Positions 34,483 to 44,700 of a stretch of 64,000 nucleotides of DNA are shown here, piece after piece (position 1 is the stretch's first letter; every line of letters starts with the position of its first letter). The stretch lies in contig CM065699.1 in assembly GCA_017654935.2 (NCBI GenBank), forward strand, positions 45,959,743 to 46,023,742, in the 5' to 3' direction. The position numbers and the translations under genes are program-made. Source of the stretch: Phymorhynchus buccinoides (lineage: Eukaryota; Mollusca; Gastropoda; Neogastropoda; Raphitomidae). The notes under the pieces are model-generated. The model searched no databases. It saw only the letters and a program-made list of their open reading frames with translations, and was not told the origin of the DNA.

Positions 34483-37400
34483 AATAACATAATATTTTGC
34501 GGACCCGGCGAAACTGCTACTCATCATTACCGGTTCTTGGCAGTACCAGTACTAGGCGTTACCAGTTCTGGGATTTGCCAGTACTAGGCGTTGCGCTAGT
34601 AGTTGCTGAAACACAAAGCTCCACAATAAAGTTGCTGAAACACAAAGCTTGACAATAAATTAAAAGTGAGTTTTCTCAATGAAAAAATGAGGATGAAGGC
34701 AATGAATTGAATTGGTCAGGACAACTCTTATGCATGTGATGTTTTACTTTCAATGTGTAAAAGAAACTTATTACAGAATTCAAAATCTGAATTGCAATTT
34801 TTTAAAAATTTACTTTCCACGTTTTTTTAAACTCATTCAGCGCAAGCCATTTTTCACCCCAAAAGAACTAGTAAAAGTAGCTTTTGCTATTTGATGTCAA
34901 AACAATTGCAACACATACAATTCCATGGGTACAACTCCCTAAAATGAAAAAAAACAAAACAAAAAACTGAAATGCCGGGATCCAGGAGTGCCCAAGCTTC
35001 ACGGGGTACAGGGGCAGAGCCCCGTCTGTTGTGGGGTTCGTGGGGGGAGGGGGTACTGCATCCGATGAAACTTGCAAAACGAGTAGTCTACATCGCATTT
35101 GAAAACAATGTGGTGTTTGAAAACAATCTGCTGTTTTCTAGACACTCCCAAAAGAGAGAGCATTTTTTTTTAAAAGGAGCTTCTTGCGCAGATCCCCACG
35201 CTGTCATTAGCAGAATAGTCAGGGTTTTTTGTGTCCCTCAAGGGAAGGAAGAAAGGACCACCTTCATAACTCCCCTTATCGCTTGAAGTCATTAGCAGAA
35301 TAGTCAGCGTGACTGTGTCCCTCAACGGAAGGAAGAAAGGACCACCTTCATAACACCCCTTATCGCTTGAAGTCATGAGCAGAATAGTCAGCGTGACTGT
35401 GTCCCTCAACGGAAGGAAGAAAGGACCACCTTCATAACACCCCTTATCGCTTGAAGTCATGAGCAGAATAGTCAGCGTGACTGTGTCCCTCAACGGAAGG
35501 AAGAAAGGACCACCTTCATAACACCCCTTATCGCTTGAAGTCATGAGCAGAATAGTCAGCGTGACTGTGTCCCTCAACGGAAGGAAGAAAGGACCACCTT
35601 CATAGCACCCCTTATCGCTTGAAGTCATTAGCAGAATAGTCAGCGTGACTGTGTCCCTCAAGGGAAGGAAGAAAGGACCACCTTCATAACACCCCTTATC
35701 TTGCTTGAAGTCATGAGCAGAATAGTCAGCGTGACTGTGTCCCTCAACGGAAGGAAGAAAGGACCACCTTCATAGCACCCCTTATCGCTTGAAGTCATTA
35801 GCAGAATAGTCAGCGTGACTGTGTCCCTCAAGGGAAGGAAGAAAGGACCACCTTCATAACACCCCTTATCTTGCTTGAAGTCATGAGCAGAATAGTCAGC
35901 GTGACTGTGTCCCTCAACGGAAGGAAGAAAGGACCACCTTCATAGCACCCCTTATCGCTTGAACTCAATCTGCCATCTCCTTTTTTTTTACGAATTAAAA
36001 AACCAAAAAACTTCCATTTTAGGGAAAATTAAAAAACAGGAAATCCTTGTGAGAAGGAAAAGGTGGCACCCATGCAATTGTTTTAAATGATGGCAATATC
36101 AGCTTCCTTATGGAATCAGCATTAGCTTGGTCCCCTTCGACGCTGCCACCATGTCCTCAACCTACAGATGTTGGGAACATGCTGCACTGTTGCACAGGGC
36201 TCCTACAGATCTGTGCAAGATTCCAGACCTTTTCCAGGACCAGGTTACTAAATTTCAAGGACTCAATCTGGCACAAAAGTCAATATCGGTAACATTTCCG
36301 CCTTCTTGAGCTCCAACAGTTGCTAGTGCTTCTGACAATGGATTTTTAAAGCACTCTCGCCCATGCTGGCGATGTCAAAGTTCTTTTTGTACACTGTGCA
36401 ACTAGCTTTCCGCCTTGAACCATTGTTGATGGAGCTAACCAGCTCTGATATTCTTTCTTTTTGCAGCCAAACATCTGCATTGTTGAATATGCAGTCTCCT
36501 TTACCAGAAGACGGAAGTATGGTAACTTCAGCGGCAGACAACTCGCGCAAATGTCGTCTGCTGTGATCGCGCTATCAGTATGACCATGAAAGTTATTAAT
36601 TTCTTTCATTTGAATTTATTTTTATTTTTGTGGAGGACATATTTTGACTGATGGATTGAGAGTAAGGACGTGGTCATACAATTTTGAAAATTCCAGGACT
36701 TTTTCAGGAGTTTTGGGGCCTTTGCTGTTTTTCAAGCAGTTTTCAAGCCCTGGAAAAGGCCATGTCAATTTTCCAGGACTTTTCAAGGTATGAGCCCTGT
36801 GCACAGCGCACTAATTCCCCACATTCTGACTGCTTCTAGTTTTACCCAGACAGCTGTGTGTTTCAAGTTATTTCCTTTCACACAGGCAGTGTTTCTTTCC
36901 ATTGATTGTTGTTCGGGACGGGGAAAGACCTTACAAGTGGCAACGACCAACAAAATAGGATTAGTATATACTGGTGATTAGTTCTAAAAGTAGGCATGAA
37001 CTAAAAGCAGTTGGACCCAGGTGCTGTGGCTGATGGCGAGTTTAACTGAAAGTAAGTCTGATCCGTGTGCTTTATGCACAGTAAACATCCCATGGCAGTA
37101 ATGAGTACAAGTCGATAAGAGCAAGGAGAGCCCTGCTGCCTGGTATGAACCACACTGATGGCTAGGCTTTTCAAAGGGACAGAAAGGAAGGAGGCATAAG
37201 ATACAGACGAGGAGGACGACTCACAGCAGCACATCTCTTCCCTCCATGGCCATTTGGGGGATCTGTTCTGGCTTGACGTTGGTGAAATTGGACAGGTCGT
37301 TTCCACTGCAGTAGTAGTCCCCCGTGCCTAGAGCGACACACACAGTGACTCGGATCACTCACCTCCACACCCAGAAAAACAGAGTTATGTTTGTTAACAA

Positions 37401-40400
37401 AACAAAACAGAACGAAAGACCACTGGATCAAAATTTCATCACTCCAGAAAACACCACAAGATTCAAAACATGATCCATGATCAGTAAAATACCATTTTTT
37501 TAAATTTTAAATTATATCTGGTGTTTTAAAAAAAAGAAGACATACAGGGCTCCCAATCGTCCCACAAAACAAGGGGTCCCAGGGACTCCTTTATTTACAG
37601 CATAGAGGGTCATAGAGGCGGGATAGAGGGTCCCAGTGGCATTGCGAATGTTAAAAAGATTTTTTCCAGTGCATCCCTGGGACCCCCTGCACATTCTTTA
37701 AGAGGGTCCTTGAGAATGTTAGTACTTCATAGACCCCCAAATGGAGGTCCCTGGGAGCCCTGACATAACACTTGAAAACTTTGTGCTTAAAAAAAATGAT
37801 CTGCAGTTGACTTTTGATATGATGTCAAATTCCAATAACATTTTTCATAAGTGAGCTTTGAGATTATGACTAATGAGCAGTTTCGTGCACTGCCCATCCC
37901 CGTGGGGATACAGGGGTGGGTGGGGGTGGGGGGTGTTGTCTTTTGTACAAATAGTCCCCCTACCTTCTGGAAGTTCTGTGCTTGTAACTTCCTCTAATCT
38001 GTCACTCTCTTTGACTCTGTCTTTTACCTTTGCTTTCTGTCATCTACTATCTTTCTCACCTATCTCCTGCCTTGTTTATTCTTCAAAATAATACTTCCAA
38101 ATAATGTTCTCCTTTGAACTCCTCCGAAATCAGAATGTGTTGGCTGTATGCAGCTGGGAGACCAGTGAAAACTGACAGCCGAACATCTACATGCCTTACC
38201 CATTGCCTGGGAAAGCAGAAGAAGAAGCGCACTGCCAACCCACACGCAGTGTCTGCTGCTCATGAGCGTTTTACCGAAAGAAACAGAACATTTAACCAAT
38301 ACAAACAACATAAAGAGCATCAACCAGCAAAGACACGATACAATACATAAACTTGTCCTACCGGTGATGACAGCCACAGACACATCCTTGTCCTGGGCCC
38401 CTTCCCTCAGAGTAGCGGCTATGTCAGTGTACATCTGAAACAGTTCAGTTGACAATTGGTCTGTAGCTATCTACTAAGGACATAGTGGCTATGTCAGTGT
38501 ACATCTGGAACAGTTCAGCTGACAATTGGTCTGTAGCTATCTACTAAGGACATAGTGGCTATGTCAGTGTACATCTGGAACAGTTCAGCTGACAATTGGT
38601 CTGTAGCTATCTACTAAGGACATAGTGGCTATGTCAGTGTACATCTGGAACAGTTCAGCTGACAATTGGTCTGTAGCTATCTACTAAGGACATAGTGGCT
38701 ATGTCAGTGTACATCTGGAACAGTTCAGCTGACAATTGGTCTGTAGCTATCTACTAAGGACATAGTGGCTATGTCAGTGTACATCTGGAACAGTTCAGCT
38801 GACAATTGGTCTGTAGCTATCTACTAAGGACATAGTGGCTATGTCAGTGTACATCTGGAACAGTTCAGCTGACAATTGGTCTGTAGCTATCTACTAAGGA
38901 CATAGTGGCTATGTCAGTGTACATCTGGAACAGTTCAGCTGACAATTGGTCTGTAGCTATCTACAGGGAAACCCATTTAGTACGAGTACGGTTTAAACGA
39001 GAGCCCGTGTTTAACGAGTGGTTTCAAAATTCCCAACCAGAAGCCTTCTTTTTCCTTGTTAAATAATTCTGCATACAACGAGCTCGCTACAACGAGCAAC
39101 TTGCATATAACGTACAATTTATTGACTCCCAAAGTCAAGCTTTTATGCAAAAACTACGCGGTTAGAACGAGAACGCACTTACAACCACACCGCCATCCCA
39201 AAGTCAAGCTTTCTTGCACAACTACCTGGCTAGAACGAGAACACACTGACAACAGCATCGCCATCTTGACTGACCCCTCGATATGTAAGCGGCATTCTGA
39301 TTGGCCGATATAACAATTTGGGTGTCTGCAGTGCAAAAAGATGACACTGGATTCACTCTTTGCGCACTGATCTTGTGACTTCTGGGAAATTTTAACTTTC
39401 TCTTAAAAGCGCGTGTGTGGATTTTATGTTTTTGATGTTATCGTGTGTTAATAAACTGTTTTAAAGTGTTTGTAATCGGCATTAAAAACCCTATGGATAC
39501 AGGATACTGGGCTTACAACCATGCTTTGTTGGGTAAGTGTGTTGTTTCCGTTTTTCTGTCTTTTTCACACTTTACCAGCACGCACATCACAGTAGATGTG
39601 AGGAGCGATTGATAGGTTCGTCAGGGTTGCCAAAATCGATAAAATGGTTTGAACGAGCAATGCTTACAACGAGTAAATTGGCCCTCTCCCCTGGAATTCG
39701 TACTAAACGGGTTTCACTGTACTAAGGACATAGTGGATATGTCAGCGTATATCTGGAACAGTTCAGCTGACAATTGGTCTGTAGCTATCTACTAAGGACA
39801 TAGCGGCTATGTCAGTGTACATCTGGAACAGTTCAGCTGACAATTGGTCTGTAGTTATCTACTAAGGACATAGCGGTATTGTCAGTGTATATCTGAAACA
39901 GTTCAGCTGACAATTGGTCTGTAGCTATCTACTAAGGACATAGCGGATATGTCAGTGTACATCTGGAACAGTTCAGCTGACAATTGGTCTGTCACTATCT
40001 ACTAAGGACATAGCGGCTATGTCAGTGTACATCTGAAACAGTTCAGCTGACAATTGGTCTGTAGCTATCTACTAAGGACATAGTGGATATGTCAGTGTAC
40101 ATCTGAAACAGGTCAGCTGACAATTGGTCTGTAGCTATCTACTAAGGACATAGTGGATATGTCAGTGTACATCTGAAACAGTTCAGCTGACAATTGGTCT
40201 GTAGCTATCTACTAAGGACATAGTGGATATGTCAGTGTACATCTGAAACAGTTTAGCTGACAATTGGTCTGTAACTATCTACTAAGGACAACTCTTTGAC
40301 TTCTCATCACCAACAATCTACAATACTCCTTCATTGTAAATCACCCTGTCTCTCATTTTTGTCCTTTGCCGATCTACAAAGTAGATCGCAAAGGAGTATG

Positions 40401-41689
40401 TATTCGTTCGAGTCTGTTTCCTTGGGTTTTTTTCTTTCTGTCTGTCCCAAGGATATTTCCCGAACCGCTTGACCAAATCGCTTCAAATTTTGTGCGGTGG
40501 TGTGTCACCATGAGAGGAAGGCATCCGTGCATAAATTATAGCCGTCATGATCTTGACCTTGGCATATGACCTTGAAAACCGAAAATCTTTAAGGGGCCAT
40601 AACTTCCACACCGTTGGTCTTAGAGTCTTCAAATTTGGCATGGAGGTACTTTGGCTTTTGCCCGTTCTGAAGATGGCATACCGATCAAGGTCAAGGTCAA
40701 GGATATCAGTAGGCCTTGAAAGTGGTAGGGGTCTACAAATTGGGTTTTCAGCCATAGTTTCCACATTTGTAATTGACAGAAGCGCTTCAGATTGTGTGTG
40801 GTACTGTATAACCTAGAGTAGAAAACATCCCAGCATAAATTATAGCCATGCTGACCTTGACCTTGAAGTGTGACCTTGAAAACCGAAATTTCCTTCTTTG
40901 CGCTAAATATTTCTTGTCCAAGCTGTATCTCGTGAACTAGAAGACAGAATCCCTTCCAATTTTGTGTCAGGATGTGACACTAAGAGTATAACACATTCAT
41001 ACATAAATTATCCCTCGAATATACAATGTTGCCGAGCGGCAGACATGTTTCCGTTTTTCTGGACCCTCCTATATCTTGTGAAATACTGTATAGAATCACT
41101 CTAAGTGTTGTGTGGGGGTATAAAAAGAAGAGTAGAAGACATTGCAGTACAAATTATGCCACGTGGGATTTCAGACATGTCTCCGAGTTAAGGGTGTACA
41201 CCCCACTAATTAAGGGTGTACATTCCGGTAAAGGAGGGGGTCTAATACTAAACGTAAAAGACATCCTGGCACAAAATGTGCCACGTGGGGCTTAAATGTC
41301 GCAGAGTAGCAGACATGTTTCAGTGTTAAGGGTGTGCACCCCACCAATTAAGGGTGTGCATCCCGGAAAACGATTTGCACCCAGTCAAGGGTGTGTAGAT
41401 GCTTCACCCAAAGGTCACAAGGAGGACGGGGACCTAAGATGTGAGGGGGAAGGGAGGTACAGGGCGTAACCGGCAAAGGACATATCTGCCGCTCGGCGAT
41501 GCCCTTGTTACATATATTTCACTCTGAACTCTCTTTCTCTAACTTTCATTGTTTTATTTACTACGTCTCCTTCACTACCCATCTCGTAAAGTTCAAATCT
41601 TATCTTCCTCACTTTCATCAATTTCCTATCACACTCTGTTTCTTCTGTCCATTTTAAGTCCATGCATCTACATCACATCTTTACATCAT

Positions 41690-41729
<40 letters not shown>

Positions 41730-44700
41730 AGTCTACAACCTCTTCACATAAATGGTAATAATATTGAACTAGTACTGTAGTAGATAGCAACAAAGTTCTG
41801 GGCATTATCATTGACAACAACCTTTCTTGGTTTGAACATATTTCAATGCTTTGCAAATCCGTTTCCAAAAGGGTATACCAGCTGACTAAAGTTAAACATT
41901 TACTAGATTTACATACACAGAGAATATTTTTCCATTCCTTCATTGAATCCCACATGAATTACGCTTCTACCATGAGGGATGGCGCTCGTGCCAACGATTT
42001 AAAACCTCTCTCCTGTCTGTACAGAGCTTTAAAATTAGTGCTTTTAAAATCCTCTGCACTAACATCCTCTGATTATGCAACAATAGATATATTGCCTTTT
42101 CTCTTAAAGCTGAAGCACAACAAAGCTGTTTTTATGTTCAATATTCTATCAGGTTGTGCTCCTTCATTGTCAGATAAATTTGCCATTAACGATCAGCGCC
42201 ATATTCATAAAATAATGCTGCCATTATTCCCACATTCCCCCTCCCCCCTCCCAGACACACACACACACTGTACCTGCCAGGTGAGGGCGTTTTTCTTGGC
42301 GGGGCGGTTCAGCTGTATGCGCAGCACCTTGTTGTTCTTGGTAACCTTCATGCCAAAGAACCGGTCCTCTTCTGAGCTGGAGGCAGACCCGGAGGAGGAG
42401 GAGGAGGAGGAGGCTGGGGCTTCTTCCCCGGCCAGACTGTTGATCAGGTCGATGTATTCCTTCTGGGCATCGTCCTGAAAGGCGCAGTGTCCCAATCAAC
42501 AATCAACAAACTGCCATAGTTTTACGCTAAGGCGCTACCTTTCCCCCCCAGACTGAGACCCCTGCGCCTTATAATATGACTGAAAATATAGTCAGGAAAT
42601 AGAAGAACAAAATCTCAATTTTGTGTTACATTTTTGGGGTATACCTTAATGACTTAAGTGATGATATCAGTGACAGTCTATCACGCTGGATATCTTCAGC
42701 GGACAAAATTTAAAACCATATTTCAGTTTGAACAAAATAAATGGTTTTGTCCATACTTTTTCACATTCCAAGTCAGCAAAGTGTGTGCCAGTAAATCGTT
42801 TCTGACCATGACTGCCAGATAGCACAGGGGGCAGATGCAATTACGACAGGATGGGCTACAATTTTTTTTTTTGCTGTCCGATCTTCTGGGCCGTACAGTG
42901 GCGTTGCTCCCACGCCGCTCATTCCGATTCACAATTCGCAGCCACACCTCCGCACGTTCAGGTCGCAGAATCCGAGACCAGCAGTTCAAGGGGAGCGAAT
43001 CTATGTTAGTCCGTCAGGAGGCAACCAACCGAGGAGACACTGCACTGCTGCTGAGTCACTTCGGTGGAGTTCAGTAGAGCCTGTTCAGGACACCACCTAC
43101 TAAGCCCCCTACTGACGACATTATTCTCTTAGTCGCGGAGCCAGTGTGAGTGAGGTCTTCCTCCGAGGGCGCCACCACAATCGTCCAACGACAGCTCCCC
43201 AGAACACACTGATCCCCATGACTTTGACCCGAACACACCAAGGCACAGACTGGATCGGAAACCGAAACTGAGGTCATGGATGGGCTACAATTGGTTGATA
43301 GTGGAGATGCCTTGCCCAGGGTACATCCCTGCTCTCTCGGCCAAAGGGAATTGACAGCTAGCTGGTGTTGGGGAAGGTCCCCACAGGTCAACCCATCCCT
43401 TGGGCTGCAGCATAATACCAGTAATCTTGCTGGATCATCTTTAACATAATGATCACCTGACCGCTAGCCAGCTTCCATCAACTCATATATAAAGCCATTA
43501 AAGGCAACTTCCATCTTCTGTTTCCATAAACTATTCACTTTTAGTGTTTTGATCATTCAAATACACCCACATAATGTTTGAACCTCAAAATGTCAAGTGT
43601 CAACTTCATGTAATTTTTTAATTTTTTTTATCAACTTGAATGCATCTAAAGGAAATGTTGCATCATTTTTAAAAAAACGTACAAGTGGTTCACTGGTACC
43701 TGAGACATGGGCCCCAGACCGCTCCAGGCATCCCACTTGGCCTTGCCCACAAAGTCAAAGGCCCCTGGCTTAGGGGCATTGCATTGACCAATTGTGGCCT
43801 GCACACACAGTTAATGCTATTAATTTAGGTATAATGCATAAACATGCATGATACAGACACAGACACAAAGTCAAAGGCCCCTGGCTTAGGGGCATTGCAT
43901 TAATTGACCAATTGTGGCCTGCACACAGTTAATGTTATTACTTTAGGCATAATGCATAAACATGCATGATACAGACACAGACACAAAGTCCCTTGGCTTA
44001 GGAGCATTGCATTTCAAGACCTGTTGTGGCCTACACACACAGTGGGTCTTATTATTTTTTATGTAGCATAGGCTCACAGATGCACAGACACACACGTGCG
44101 CACGCACACACAGTGACACACTCTCTGAGTCTCTCTCTCTCTCTCTCTCTCTCCCAACACACACAATATCATGATCGTCTAATATCACAAGTACTGGATA
44201 GACGTTAAATGAAAAGACACACAGTGACACACTCAATATTATATATGCCTAAACATGAAACACATGAATTTAAATCAAACTTCAAAGATGCAATAAAAAA
44301 AAAAGTCATTGGAAACAAACTATTTCTTAAATTTTTACTGACTAAAAGTCGACAAGGAGTTCAGAGAGAAAAAGAGAGAAAGAAGAAAGGGAGAAAAAGG
44401 GAGAAGAGAAGAGAGATCTTGAGAGAGATGGACAGACAGATGGAATTAAAAGAAAGAAAGAGATGAAGAGTAAGGGAGACAGGCAAATGCACGACAGAGA
44501 GAAAATAAACACACACCAGAAGCCGGCAGATTGATTTTGCACATTGTAATACAGTGGAACACACTAAATGCAACCCTTTCAGTGGCACGGATGCCTCCCC
44601 TTCCCAAACCACTACTTGGGGAATGGCTGCACGAAAACTCAATCTGAGAACCTGTTTGAAGAGAGCGTAGATCTTGAGCTTGACCATGTTGTCTGGTTCT

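Noticed and set aside
35170..35661. 163-codon repeat protein ([20 protein letters not shown] units)
   Set aside because: The 84-base array unit is divisible by three and lacks a stop in this frame; no start context or homology.
40366..40816. Frames of 67-93 codons
   Set aside because: They lie in a dispersed repeat whose second copy at 55620 does not keep the frames.
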